From Phymatolithon calcareum (lineage: Eukaryota > Rhodophyta > Florideophyceae > Hapalidiales), in contig OZ345354.1 in NCBI GenBank assembly GCA_977006965.1, positions 1,736,001 to 1,800,000 on the forward strand: 64,000 nucleotides of DNA. Direction: 5' to 3'. The position numbers and the translations under genes are program-made. The notes below the pieces were generated by a model that was not told where the DNA came from, did no database searches, and saw only the letters and a program-made list of their open reading frames with translations. Below, piece after piece: positions 39,973 to 50,739 of the stretch. Every line of letters starts with the position of its first letter. The first letter of the stretch is position 1.

Positions 39973-41475
39973 TCAAGATTGCACTCCATAGGTGATCATT
40001 TGCATTGAACTGGTTGCCTGCCATGCCCATGACTCTCTCAATCCAAGCACCGTTGCCTTCGACGGAATCGTAACCTGGACCCTAGCCATCGGCGAGCGCC
40101 GACTACTCAGGTTGAGAAACGAGATATTAAATGAATCTGCCACCTCAACAACATTAAGATGCGAGCAACCCGAGCAATCAACGCGCTCCAAATTGACATA
40201 CCCTCTCAATCGCAATTCCTCAATCTGGCACCCAATAACCTCCAACCGACGAAGCATCGGCATGACGCAAGCGGCGCGAGAAATCCCAAACGCTTTCGAA
40301 ATATACGTCGCACTCAAGCTACGCGCACCAGAAAGAAGTAATTCCTCCAATTTCGGCATTGCAAACGGCGGCATAGTCCCGCCATAATCATACGCCCCCA
40401 TTTCACCCTCCCGTCCACCGAACGACACGTCCCGCAATCGCGCGCATGAGGCAAGATTCAAAACGCGAAGCTCGAGCGGTGCCGCAGATTGATTTCGCAA
40501 ATTCAGATGTGTCACACTTGGACATTGGGACAGGTTCAGATGTTCCAATGCACCGCCGCGATACACAAACTTGCTCAGGTTCTTACACCCATGCAAATTA
40601 ACCATTTTCACAGTTAACTCCCCCGAAGTAGTACTACCAAGCCCACGAGCACTTCTGCACTCCGCCGCCTTCACTTCATGCACCCTTCCGCACGTCAGCA
40701 GCCGTGTGAGACCCTCATGCTCCACGCCATCGCACCTTGACACGTCGACAAAGTCCATCACCCGCGGCGCACGCACAGCGTTGCCCCCCAATGCATTGAC
40801 AAACGTCTGCAGAACGCCAGGCGTGACGGACGGCGTGGCAGCGATACACAACGCCGTGAGACCGGGACAGCCGTCCAGAAGCGCGACAATATCCGCGGCC
40901 GAAAACTGAAGCCCCGAGAAATCGGCATGGCGCAACGTTGGCGACCGCAAGCGTGCCATGACGAAGCCGGCGATTTCGGGCAGTATGTCGACGTGCGGAA
41001 AGTTTCGCAGCGATAGGGAGACGATATTCGGAAAGGAGGTGGCGGTGCGAAGGACGGAGGAGTAGGTAAGGTCGGAGAGAATACACCGGCGAGAGATGGC
41101 CGTGAGATCGACATGTGAGGTGTCGCTCAGGATTTCTAGCGCCACTCGCCGCCATTTGCGACACACACGCGCGGCACATAGCGTTGTTAATGGCCCCGCC
41201 AAACGCAGGATTTTTCGTAGGGTGTCGTCGTCCAGCGAGACGCGCGGCGGTGGGGGGTGCGAGTCGACGCGGAGATTTGAAAATGCGGCGGAGGGAGGTG
41301 GAGGTGGTGAGGCTGCTTCGGCAAGACGCAGCTCCGTGGGGACATTCTGTGAGAGAGGGGCGCGGGGTGAGGTGGAAGTGGGGGCAGGTGGCGGGTCAAA
41401 GATTAGGACTTTGGAACCGATGACGGTGCGTTCGGAGGGTGGAAGTCGCTGTACTTTGGATTTCCTTCGGCCCAT
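39973..41475 (-). CDS. F-box/leucine-rich-repeat protein
   Basis: A 500-residue protein with a disordered Pro-rich N-terminus, an F-box at about 78-120 (LDDDTLRKILRLAGPLTTLCAARVCRKWRRVAL) and some ten irregular leucine-rich repeats to the end (HLNLSQCPSVTHLNLRN, LEELLLSGARSL, LERVDCSGCSHLNVVEV), the cysteine-containing type found in FBXL proteins. It would act as the substrate receptor of an SCF ubiquitin ligase; the substrate is unknown. The C-terminus comes within 261 bp of the SETD3-like gene. Its 5' side borders the duplicated array. Confidence 0.85.
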   Translation of the reverse strand: MGRRKSKVQRLPPSERTVIGSKVLIFDPPPAPTSTSPRAPLSQNVPTELRLAEAASPPPPPSAAFSNLRVDSHPPPPRVSLDDDTLRKILRLAGPLTTLCAARVCRKWRRVALEILSDTSHVDLTAISRRCILSDLTYSSVLRTATSFPNIVSLSLRNFPHVDILPEIAGFVMARLRSPTLRHADFSGLQFSAADIVALLDGCPGLTALCIAATPSVTPGVLQTFVNALGGNAVRAPRVMDFVDVSRCDGVEHEGLTRLLTCGRVHEVKAAECRSARGLGSTTSGELTVKMVNLHGCKNLSKFVYRGGALEHLNLSQCPSVTHLNLRNQSAAPLELRVLNLASCARLRDVSFGGREGEMGAYDYGGTMPPFAMPKLEELLLSGARSLSATYISKAFGISRAACVMPMLRRLEVIGCQIEELRLRGYVNLERVDCSGCSHLNVVEVADSFNISFLNLSSRRSPMARVQVTIPSKATVLGLRESWAWQATSSMQMITYGVQS

Positions 41476-42224
41476 TGTTGCGGCAGGTCGTGGATTGCTT
41501 CGGTTGATGTGCCGGTTGTTAAGCTATCTGATGAACGCAAGTCATCTTTTCTCGCTGGACATGGATAATCCAGAATGGATGATGGCATCGAAGTGCAAGT
41601 GTCAGAATATCGCACACGTCGCAAAGGGTATGATGTTTTCAACAACAGCCGTTTTACAGCATCATGCTGGTGATCAATCAACGATTGGCTTGGCGTTGAG
41701 GCAGAGACACTTTGTGTAATTTTATTGGACAAATGAGGGTCACGAGATCGACTCTGCATCTGATTACCTATTAGGTGGTTTGTTCATGGACACAAAAAAG
41801 TTTCCTTTTTTGAGTTTGAGCCGCAACTTATGGCCAAGTCGTTCCCCCAAAAATTGACATTTAGTGCAATCGTTCATACTGTAATGCCACAATGGCCGTA
41901 TGTTTATCACCCAAACAGGACAATTCAGCTTTTTGAAACTCCTTTAACTGTCCTCCTCCACCCTTCAATTAAAAAACAGAAACGTGAACGTTCGACGTCG
42001 CACTTTATGCCGACTCTAGTTCTTTCGCGTTCAAGAGGGAGACGAAACTAGTGCGGGGAGTAGTAGGGACATGAAGTTCATAATGTGCAGGTAAAACCGA
42101 CTTCAATTCAGGCTACATAACTGTTGTTTAAGCACACTGGTGACTGCGAGCAAGCGGGAAGCGTATTAAATTACAAGCTGGTGAATCATGATGGGGTCGA
42201 GATGATACATTCCGGCACAGACTC

Positions 42225-43025
42225 AAATACTGTGGTCAGGAGAAGGGTTTGACCGGACCGAACGGACCGCAAACGAAAAAAGACAAGTTTCCGGCGCGGG
42301 CGCGGGCGCCCGCGCCGGCGCAAGTGGCCGCAGCGACAAAGCTGCACAAAGCGCTCCTTCCGACGGTAATCCCGCCGGAAATGGCGGACGCGATCGTGAA
42401 CGCGCACGCCAGGGACTCGGCGAATCGAGAACTTGCCACACTTGAAATGCCAGACCCAAGCCCGCCGTCGCAAGATTTCGAGAAAATCTTGCGAATTTAA
42501 GCGGATTTGATACAGGCCGGCTATCATACCGGTCCGGCCCGTTCACCTGTGCGTCACAGATAGGAACCAAGAGCTCAGTCAGGAATTTTTCCCCGCTACA
42601 GTGCAGGGTTTTTTTTTGAACTGGCAAGAGCTGTGATCCGGCCTCCCCGTGGGAGAAGACTATCACCTTCTGGTAGTATGGTAGTACATGGATTCCGCCC
42701 TGAGTGGTGTGCCGCAACGCTCAAGGAAGCTGGGAGAGAAGACAGAAGAAGATGAAAGAAGGCAGCAAGATGACTAGCTACCGTGAGCGTCCTAAATGGT
42801 TTCCAACCCGGGGCATCCCTTTGAAGGACGGCGATTGAAGATTGGCTATGTAGCGATATAGATGTTAAGCTTCCCCAAGGTCTGCACATTGTGCAGCTTG
42901 GGCAGCTGTTGTGACATCAAGTACCACTCGTATCTGTTAAGTCTACTGGAGCCGTAAGGATGTGGAGTTGTTTACCAGCTCTGATAAATCCCGCAATAAA
43001 AGAAAGAAAGAAAGAAATACTGTGG
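42225..43025 (+). mobile_element. Non-LTR retrotransposon insertion with 11-bp target duplication
   Basis: The element at 42236-43014 (779 bp) is flanked by direct repeats AAATACTGTGG (42225-42235 and 43015-43025). Paralogous units have the uninterrupted site (for example near 46150). The 3' end is CCCGCAATAAAAGAAAGAAAGAAAG, a poly-GAAA type tail. No reverse transcriptase is present, so it is strongly 5'-truncated or non-autonomous. Its 5' part (42249-42500) is GC-rich and contains an open frame on the element's strand (PEMADAIVNAHARDSANREL) unrelated to anything I recognise; it may be element ORF or captured sequence. Confidence 0.8.
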
Positions 43026-43751
43026 TGAAGCCCAACGAAGCCTTGCGCATTTTCGCGCGTGTGACAATATTTGCTTCTCTTGACACGGAGCTGACATCAT
43101 CGCTACGGGCGACAGTCTAATTCCACATCATTTTCAGTGCACACTCCCGTGACTAGTTGTGAGACCTTGTTCCCCAGATCATTGTGTGGGAGAAACGGAC
43201 AACCAGTAGTACATATTTCGCTCAAAAAAGCTCCATACGTCATCAGTTGTCGGGAAAGTCTTCATGTTTCTCAACTTCTTCTCACACTTTGTAAGGTAAT
43301 GTTAAAGAGGTTCCAAATTCGAAATAATGGAGCAGTCTTGGTAGCTCGACGGTAGAGATACTTTGAAATACTTAACGTTCACTTTGCTGTTATCGCGAGG
43401 AAGAAGCATTGCCAAACAAAGAACGGGAGCTCGCCTTTTCTCAGTCCAGGAATACTACTATTTTGGGGAACAGAACGGCTTCGTCCCTCCTGAGAAAAAG
43501 AAAGGGCGGAGAGTACAGGATCAGACTGCGCACTACACTCTACTTGCTCTGTTCAGGACAGGGGCTTGATTTCCTGCTGAAAGTTGCATTTCACCAATAA
43601 GACCACAACAAAGAACTGAACGGTCTCTTTATCTCGTCCTCAATCCTACAGCATGTAGGCGGACTCAACTTATTGTTCCTTTATTCTTTGTAATCCACAG
43701 GATTTTTATCCTATTGATTCCATACCTCTTAGTTTGCCATTACAAAGGATA

Positions 43752-44378
43752 TTAATAATCTTTCTTGATGTCAGTACGCACAACCTTGGAAGACTTGATG
43801 AACTTCCCCTTCGGTGCCACATAGTACTTCGGGATACCATACGGTCCGTCATACACAGGCTTATAACACTTGAGATACGGACAGAACTTGGGGTAGTGGA
43901 TATAACGATAGTACACACAAGTAGCCTTCACACGGTAGCAATAACGATGGCAGTACTTCTTGCACACCTTCTCGCACTTCTTCTTCCACACCGTCTTGTA
44001 CACAGTCTTACACACACGCTTCCGATCCCACACGCACTTCTTCACCCACTTGTATTCCCCATAACTATAAACCTTCTCCTTCTTACACACTTCCACCGGC
44101 TTGTTGTAGCACTTCTCCACCGGAACCGTCACCTTCACCTTCCTGCACTTACGCCAGCACACTGGTTTGCACACCTTCTTACAGTGCTTGTAGTCGCATC
44201 GCTTCTCCACCTTCACCTTCTTCTCATAGTACCCACACGCTTTGAAAATGTAGCAACATTTCACGGTCTTGCGGAAGCACACCTTCTTCGGCACATAATA
44301 CGAAGAACCGGTGGCGGAAGCGGACACATTGAGGAGCGCCAGGACGGCGGACAGAAGCAGGACGAAAGCGAACTTCAT
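43752..44378 (-). CDS. Secreted Lys/Tyr/Cys-rich protein, copy 1
   Basis: 208 residues: a signal peptide (MKFAFVLLLSAVLALLNVSASA) and a mature chain with about 45 Lys, 25 Tyr and 20 Cys, mostly in short KVC, KKC, YC and KPVC steps (for example KKVCKPVCWRKC). There are no membrane segments and no known domain. The even Cys number suits disulphides; the strong positive charge would favour binding to sulphated galactans of a red-algal wall, and Tyr could be cross-linked. A wall, cuticle or defence role is inference only. The promoter has a TATA box 71 bp upstream. The opposite strand is open for 240 codons, a by-product of codon choice. The mature sequence is identical to copy 2. Confidence 0.85.
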   Translation of the reverse strand: MKFAFVLLLSAVLALLNVSASATGSSYYVPKKVCFRKTVKCCYIFKACGYYEKKVKVEKRCDYKHCKKVCKPVCWRKCRKVKVTVPVEKCYNKPVEVCKKEKVYSYGEYKWVKKCVWDRKRVCKTVYKTVWKKKCEKVCKKYCHRYCYRVKATCVYYRYIHYPKFCPYLKCYKPVYDGPYGIPKYYVAPKGKFIKSSKVVRTDIKKDY

Positions 44379-44448
44379 AATGGATGGATGGGGATTGCTT
44401 GGCGAGGATGCTCTGGTTGGGATAAGTCGGATTGCTATAGCACTGGCA

Positions 44449-44455
44449 TTATATA
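44449..44455 (-). promoter_or_regulatory. TATA box of copy 1
   Basis: TATATAA on the minus strand, 71 bp upstream of the ATG, in a stretch of about 180 bp conserved before all five copies. Confidence 0.7.
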
Positions 44456-45074
44456 GGAGTCTGGGACGGATTTTGTATCACTGAACTTGACTGTGGGCGA
44501 AGATTCATCAGTGGGAGCGGAAGCGCTTTCTTCACGATCATTTCAATAATAATTGAATTAGCATATTCGACAAACCCAAACCACTTGATTTTTATGCTGT
44601 GAACCGTTTTCGGCTAAGGAGGTGCTTCAAGAAGTGCCGTGCAATCTCGCGTTTTCTTGACGAGTCAGAACTTTCTACGGGACTATTCAGCGACGATCAT
44701 GATGATGATCCTGTGCCGTGGATTGCATCCTTTTTCGGGGCGGGGAGGACCATACTGTACAGTAGAGGTTATCTGTCCTTTTTCGTGCCGCGGAGGACCA
44801 TAGCTCCACCATCCGATCATCATCCTTCGTCATCGATTCACACTAACATTGTTTCATCATGACGTTCAAGCATACATTCCCAATCTGCTCCGTGTGTTAA
44901 GTGGGAGAGGAATACGTACCTTTCGCCATACAAGAAACGGCATGTTTTCAAGGGGATGCGCATTGTCAAAGTTTACAGTAAATTTGAATTAGGAAAAAGA
45001 GGGGCAGAGAACCTTGGCAAGCAAAGATTTTGTTCTTTGCTACCAGGACAAATTCTTGTAAAATTATTATTAGT

Positions 45075-45112
45075 CGAGCTGTTTTATTCTATATACGCGT
45101 ATATAAAATAAA
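45075..45112. repeat. AT-rich palindrome around ACGCGT
   Basis: A near-perfect palindrome centred on TATATACGCGTATATA. The equivalents in units 2 and 3 (near 50155 and 54427) are perfect over about 32 bp. It lies between the secreted gene's promoter side and the retroelement tail. Confidence 0.6.
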
Positions 45113-45279
45113 AAAGCGCCGTATATAATAAGTTCATTAGTTCTGCAAAAGAATAGCAAGCTAGTCCTTTACTGTGCATTTCCACTAATCTGGAAATGCA
45201 GCCCTAAATCAATTCACCCTGCCTAAGAATGAAAGGTAAGTCCAACACATAGATTACAGCAATTCATCAATGTTGGCAA

Positions 45280-45490
45280 TTTCTTTCTTTCGTTCTTTAT
45301 TTCGGAAAAGGCAAGCGTCTGAAACTGTTTGAAAACAGATTTGTCATTGTTCAGAAAATTGATTGCGTCTAATGGTATCTCTCGGCATAATTCCTCTACA
45401 GTCTTGGTGCCCACTCATCCAATATAGTTGCGTGTGGAGTCAGAGCGTCCACCACAGCGTAGCAATAGGTGTTAAACTGTTTCGCTACAG
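45280..45490 (-). mobile_element. Non-LTR retrotransposon 3' end, unit 1
   Basis: On the minus strand: the end of a reverse-transcriptase-type ORF (SETVEHLL zinc-finger segment, then KTVEELCREIPLDAINFLNND) followed directly by AATAAAGAACGAAAGAAAG, a poly-GAAA type tail. The short open frame here reads through the tail and is not a gene. The same insertion with identical flanks is present in units 2-4, so it predates the duplication. Confidence 0.75.
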
Positions 45491-45653
45491 TCGCACACGT
45501 CGCAAAGGGTAGGTTGTTTTGGACAACAGCCGTTTTACATTATCGTGCTGGTGATCAATCAACGATTAACTTGGCGTTAAGGCAGAGAAACTTTGTGTAA
45601 TTTTATTGAACACATGTGGTCACGGATCGATTCTGCATCTGATTACCTATTAC

Positions 45654-45700
45654 TGTAGGTGGCTTGTCCAAGGACCCTTGAACAAACCACCTACAGTAGT
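45654..45700. repeat. 22-bp-arm palindrome, unit 1
   Basis: A palindrome starting CTGTAGGTGG and ending CCACCTACAG, imperfect in this unit. Units 2 and 3 have it perfect (near 50740-50783 and 55013-55056). The leftmost partial unit (near 41770) has only one arm. Confidence 0.8.
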
Positions 45701-46497
45701 TTCGAAATCAAATTTACTTTTTTGAGTTTGAGAAGAAAATTCATAACGCCAACAAGTCGGTCGTTCCCTCAAAAGTTGACATTTAGTGCAATCGTTCATA
45801 CTGTAATGCCAACATGGTCGTCTGTTTATCACCCAAACAAGACAATTCAGCTTTTTGAAACTCCTTCTTCAACTGTTCTCTCCCACCCTTCAATTAAAAA
45901 ACAGAACGTGAACGTTCGACGTCGCACTTTATGTCGAATCTAGCCCTTTCGCGTTCAAGAGGGAGACGAAACTAGTGCGGGGAGTAGTAGGGACATGAAA
46001 TTCATAATGTGTAGGTAAAACAGACTTCAATTCCTTCTTTTTAACAATTGTTAAGCACACTGGTGAATGTGAGCAAGCGGGAAGCGTATTAAATTACAAT
46101 CCGGTGAATCATGATACGGTCGAGACAACTTATGCTGGCACAGACTCAAATACGGTGGTGAAGCCCAACGAGGCCTTGCATATTTTCGCACGTGTGCCAA
46201 TATTAGACTGACACCATCGCTACGGGTGACAGTCCAATTCCACCTTATTTTCAGTACAAACTCCCGACGTTATCCTGTTTTCCCCGGGCGTAAGCGTCAT
46301 CACAAAACGCAAACGCAAATGTTTCGCTTCGTACTGCTATCATACTGTACACATGTGACGTAAGCTGGAGATCAGTTTGGGACAGATGTCCAGCAGGGCA
46401 TCTCTCCGACTATCATAATCTGTGCATCTCCCCAGCTGGGAGACCTGCAGCCTTGAGCCAAATGCAACCGAGCTGAAGGGACCTGCGTTCAATAGCA

Positions 46498-47331
46498 ATG
46501 ACGCCCACCAAGCGCCCGCGCCCCGCCTTCGCGTCGCCCCTTACCTTGCCTGTCCGTCGACCGGCACCGCTCCGCGCCGTTAATTTGCGTCCCCCGTCGA
46601 TGAGCGGAGTAAACGGCGGCATCGACTACGAAATAGACCTGCACTCCCTCTCCCCTTCCCTCGCGCGCCGCGTGCGCTACATCCAAAACGGGCCAGATTC
46701 CCCAACAGAGCTAATAGCCGCGGCACGCGATCTCTCAGCCGCCGCGCCAACCTCCCTGGCCATGCTACCCGTGCTAGTCGACGTCCTGGGCTTCAACAAC
46801 CCTGTGGCGGCCGGAATCGCCGTCGACGCGCTCGCCAACGCCGGCATCGCGGCAGTCCCGGTGCTACTCACCGGTGTGAGCGCTTTCAACTATGCCGTCA
46901 ACGCGTACGCGCTGCGTGCGCTAGGCCGCATCGGTGATCCGGCGGTGCTGCCCGTCGTCGCAGAGTGCGCGCGACAGGGGCCGATTCCGGGCGTGAGGCG
47001 GGCGGCTTGTGCTGCACTTGCCGCGCTGAGATTCGAGGACCGGGCAGAGGCCACGGAGGCTTTTGAGTGCCTTGCATGGCTCGCGGACGGGGAGCGGGAC
47101 TGGGGTGTAAGGTATGCGGCTGTTGTGGGGATTGAGCGGTTTGTGGCAAGGGAGTTGCTTGATGAGAGGGTGAGGGAGGTTGGAGTAAGGGTGCTTCAGG
47201 GTATTGTGAAGGGGGAGAGGTGCTTCGAGGAAGGGGAGGAGGGGAAAGGGAGTGTGAACGATCCCACGGTTGTTGCTCGTTCAACGGTTGCACTGGAAAG
47301 TTTGGGTGTGTCTTTGACGACTGTGAGATGA
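46498..47331 (+). CDS. cpcF: Phycobilin lyase subunit CpcF-like, copy 1
   Basis: A 277-residue HEAT-repeat protein. From about residue 60 it follows cyanobacterial CpcF closely: SPTELIAAARDLSAAA, MLPVLVDVLGFNNPVAAGIAVDAL, AFNYAVNAYALRALGRIGDPAVLPVV, GVRRAACAALAAL and WGVRYAAVVGIERF. CpcF works with CpcE to attach the bilin to a Cys of the phycocyanin alpha subunit in the plastid. The first 35-40 residues are basic, Pro/Ala-rich and absent from bacteria, as expected for a plastid transit peptide. This part of the gene is GC-rich compared with the AT-rich flanks. CpcE is not in the window. Copy 2 lies 5079 bp away. Confidence 0.85.
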   Translation: MTPTKRPRPAFASPLTLPVRRPAPLRAVNLRPPSMSGVNGGIDYEIDLHSLSPSLARRVRYIQNGPDSPTELIAAARDLSAAAPTSLAMLPVLVDVLGFNNPVAAGIAVDALANAGIAAVPVLLTGVSAFNYAVNAYALRALGRIGDPAVLPVVAECARQGPIPGVRRAACAALAALRFEDRAEATEAFECLAWLADGERDWGVRYAAVVGIERFVARELLDERVREVGVRVLQGIVKGERCFEEGEEGKGSVNDPTVVARSTVALESLGVSLTTVR

Positions 47332-47630
47332 GTTTTTCGCAGGTGGTTTTCAACTGAGTGTCAAAGGATTGTGGCTTCCTCTCTTTTTTATGTACATGCA
47401 GTTTGTACGAGGCTGCAAGTACTTTTCGTGTTCAGGCAGATCTCCATAACGTTGTCATGAAGGAAAGTTCGTGGCAGACGCGCCATCTCCAGATCATCTG
47501 CAGTTGAGTCAGTTGAGTTACTTGACAAGAGTAAATTTGTTGACTCATCCATTGCGGGGTCTCGTTCCTGACTGTAGTAAACGCAATGATGTTGCTGTCG
47601 TCAGGACATATTATAGTGATTCGTAAGTAC

Positions 47631-47971
47631 TTCTTACGAAAGCATTGGAATTATTTATTTATTTTTATTCTTTTCTCGAAAAGTGTCGAGAATAAATAAT
47701 TTATTGTTGATCGCAGAAGCAATAAATTATTGTATTCAAGTTCAGCGAGGTATAAATAACTGGTTATTCCCCGAATTATTGGATCCTTCTTGCTACTTTC
47801 TGTCGCGATAGAATAACCGGATCGAAAAAATGAGGAGTCCGATACAATAATTGTCGCAACCACGACGATCTCAATAAATACAATAAATATGCGAGACTCA
47901 GGAATAAATTATTGGAACAATAATTTAAATAATTACAATAGCAATTATTTTTTCCAATGCTTTGTTCTTAC
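47631..47971. mobile_element. MITE insertion with empty paralogous site
   Basis: A 327-bp AT-rich element (47638-47964) with inverted ends AAAGCATTGGAA/TTCCAATGCTTT, flanked by the direct repeat TTCTTAC (47631-47637, 47965-47971). The homologous position in unit 4 (55546-55552) carries a single TTCTTAC, giving an intact empty site. It has no coding capacity, so it is a non-autonomous DNA element. Confidence 0.85.
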
Positions 47972-48273
47972 TTCCGCTACCAAAGCGTATCAATCTCCCG
48001 GGTCAGGAAGTCAGGCCGTGCTTCTTCAACGCTTAGCCATAGTCGTAGAGGAAATACCTTTGGTCGTCGCGCATGAATCGCGAGAAAAACATATTCTTCA
48101 ATCGCACACGAGGTGTTCCTACCCAGGTTTTTCTTCATGAGCGTATGAATCTGTCAATTTTGCTCTCAGCTCATGGACGTTGACCAGGTTGAGATACGAC
48201 ATTCGTGACTAGTTGTGATACCTTGTTCCTCAGATCATAATGTACGAGAAGTGGACAACCAGTAGTACATATT

Positions 48274-48720
48274 TCACTCAAAAAAGCTCCATACGTCATC
48301 AGTTATCGGGAAAGTCTTCATGTTTCTCAACTTCTTCTCACACTTTGTAAGGTAATGTTGAAGTGGTTTCAAATTCGAAATAATGGGGCAACCTTGGTAG
48401 CTCGACGGTAGAGATACTTTGAAATACTTAACGTTCACTTTGCTGTTATCACGAGGAAGAAGCATTGCCAAGCAAAGAACGGGAGTTCGTCATTTCTCAG
48501 TCCAGGAATATTACTGTTTTGGGGAACAGAACGGCATTGTCCCTTCCGAGAAAACGAAAGGGCGGAGAGTATAGGATCAAATTCCACAATACACTCTACT
48601 TGATATTTTCAAGGCATGGTCTGCATTTCCTGCCCAATTTTTAACTCACGTCGAAGATCCTCTTCCAACAATACCACACCAGACCACACCGCAGCATCTT
48701 TACCTCATCATCCATCCTAC
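48274..48720 (-). pseudogene. Unassigned coding relic downstream of copy 2
   Basis: On the minus strand, pieces in changing frames (LLEEDLRREL; then KVNVKYFKVSLPSSYQGCPI..SNLKPLQHYL..ITDDVWSFF) align with pieces at 55855-56290 and, inverted, at 63181-63697. Shared residues across diverged DNA suggest an old protein-coding segment now broken in all copies. The family is not recognised. Confidence 0.35.
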
Positions 48721-48822
48721 AGCATGTAGGCAGACTCAACTTATTGTTCCTTTATTCTTTGTAATCCACAGGATTTTTATCCTATTGATTCCACACCTCT
48801 CAGTTTGCCATTACAAAAGATA

Positions 48823-49449
48823 TTAATAATCTTTCTTGATGTCAGTACGCACAACCTTGGAAGACTTGATGAACTTCCCCTTCGGTGCCACATAGTACTT
48901 CGGGATACCATACGGTCCGTCATACACAGGCTTATAACACTTGAGATACGGACAGAACTTGGGGTAGTGGATATAACGATAGTACACACAAGTAGCCTTC
49001 ACACGGTAGCAATAACGATGGCAGTACTTCTTGCACACCTTCTCGCACTTCTTCTTCCACACCGTCTTGTACACAGTCTTACACACACGCTTCCGATCCC
49101 ACACGCACTTCTTCACCCACTTGTATTCCCCATAACTATAAACCTTCTCCTTCTTACACACTTCCACCGGCTTGTTGTAGCACTTCTCCACCGGAACCGT
49201 CACCTTCACCTTCCTGCACTTACGCCAGCACACTGGTTTGCACACCTTCTTACAGTGCTTGTAGTCGCATCGCTTCTCCACCTTCACCTTCTTCTCATAG
49301 TACCCACACGCTTTGAAAATGTAGCAACATTTCACGGTCTTGCGGAAGCACACCTTCTTCGGCACATAATACGAAGAACCAGTGGCAGAAGCGGACACAT
49401 TCAGGATCGCGAGGACGGCAGATAGAAGCAGGACGAAAGCGAACTTCAT
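48823..49449 (-). CDS. Secreted Lys/Tyr/Cys-rich protein, copy 2
   Basis: 208 residues, identical to copy 1 in the mature part and differing by one signal-peptide residue (ALAILN instead of ALALLN). The same 180-bp promoter region and 3' flank are present, and it sits 5071 bp from copy 1 as part of the tandem unit. Function is unknown; see copy 1 for composition and interpretation. Confidence 0.85.
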   Translation of the reverse strand: MKFAFVLLLSAVLAILNVSASATGSSYYVPKKVCFRKTVKCCYIFKACGYYEKKVKVEKRCDYKHCKKVCKPVCWRKCRKVKVTVPVEKCYNKPVEVCKKEKVYSYGEYKWVKKCVWDRKRVCKTVYKTVWKKKCEKVCKKYCHRYCYRVKATCVYYRYIHYPKFCPYLKCYKPVYDGPYGIPKYYVAPKGKFIKSSKVVRTDIKKDY

Positions 49450-49519
49450 AATGGATGGATGGGGATTGCTTGGCGAGGATACTCTGGTTGGGATAAGTCG
49501 GATTGCTATAGCACTGGCA

Positions 49520-49526
49520 TTATATA
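49520..49526 (-). promoter_or_regulatory. TATA box of copy 2
   Basis: TATATAA on the minus strand, 71 bp before the ATG, same context as copy 1. Confidence 0.7.
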
Positions 49527-50359
49527 GGAGTCTGGGACGGATTTTGTATCACTGAACTTGACTGTGGGCGAAGATTCATCAGTGGGAGCGGAAGCGCTTT
49601 CTTCACGATCATTTCAATAATAATTGAATTAGCATATTCGACAAACCCAAACCACTTGATTTCTATGCTGTGAACCGTTTTCGGCTAAGGAGGTGCTTCA
49701 AGAAGTGCCGTGCAATCTCGCGTTTTCTTGACGAGTCAGAACTTTCTACGGGACTATTCAACGACGATCATGATGATGATCCTGTGCCGTGGATTGCATC
49801 CTTTTTCGGGGCGGGGAGGACCATACTGTACAGTAGAGGTTATCTGTCCTTTTTCGTGCCGCGGAGGACCATAGCTCCACCATCCGATCATCATCCTTCG
49901 TCATCGATTCACACTAACATTGTTTCATCATGACGTTCAAGCATACATTCCCAATCTGCTCCGTGTGTTAAGTGGGAGAGGAATACGTACCTTTCCCCAT
50001 AAAAGACACGGCATGTTTTCAAGGGAATGCGCATTGTTAAAGTTTACAGTAAATTTGAATTAGGAAAAAGAGGCACGGGAACCTTGGCAAGCAAAGATTT
50101 TGTTCTTTGCTTCTCAAGACAAATTCTTGTAAAATTATTATTTGTCGAGCTGTTTTATTTTATATACGCGTATATAAAATAAAAAAGCGGTGCTTTAAAA
50201 AGCGCCGTATATAATAAGTTCATTAGTTCCGAAAAAGAATAGCAAGCTAGTCCTTTACTGTGCATTTCCACTAATCTGGAAATGCAGCCCTAAATCAATT
50301 CACCCTGCCTAACATTGAAAGGTAAGTCCAACACATAGATTACAGCAATTCATCAATGT

Positions 50360-50570
50360 TGGCAATTTCTTTCTTTCGTTCTTTATTTCGGAAAAGGCAA
50401 GCGTCTGAAACTGTTTGAAAACAGATTTGTCATTGTTCAGAAAATTGATTACGTCTAATGGTATCTCTCGGCATAATTCCTCTACAGTCTTGTTGCCCAC
50501 TCATCCAATAAACTTTCGTGTGGAGTCAGAGCGTCCACCACAGCGCGGCAATAGGTGTTCAACTGTTTCG
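50360..50570 (-). mobile_element. Non-LTR retrotransposon 3' end, unit 2
   Basis: Orthologous to the element at 45280-45490, with the same tail and flanks. Here the zinc-finger part reads TLCDVCDCSETVEHLLPRCGGR, showing the Cys/His ligands typical of the domain after the RNase H of non-LTR elements. Confidence 0.75.
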
Positions 50571-50739
50571 CTACAGTCGCACACGTCGCAAAGGGTAGGT
50601 TGTTTTCGACAACAGCCGTTTTACATTATCGTGCTGGTGATCAATCAACGATTGACTTGGCTTTAAGGCAGAGAAACTTTGTGTAATTTTATTGAACACA
50701 TGAGGTTACGAGATCGATTCTGCATCTGATTACCTATTA

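Noticed and set aside
42960-43018. Repeated GAAA steps as a CRISPR-like or satellite repeat
   Set aside because: They form the 3' tail of a retroelement insertion bounded by a target duplication.
45223-45414. 63-codon minus-strand frame repeated in three units as a candidate small gene
   Set aside because: It is the end of a retroelement ORF reading through its GAAA tail.
46677-47353. Minus-strand frames opposite cpcF
   Set aside because: They mirror a GC-rich coding region; cpcF on the plus strand has clear HEAT-repeat homology.
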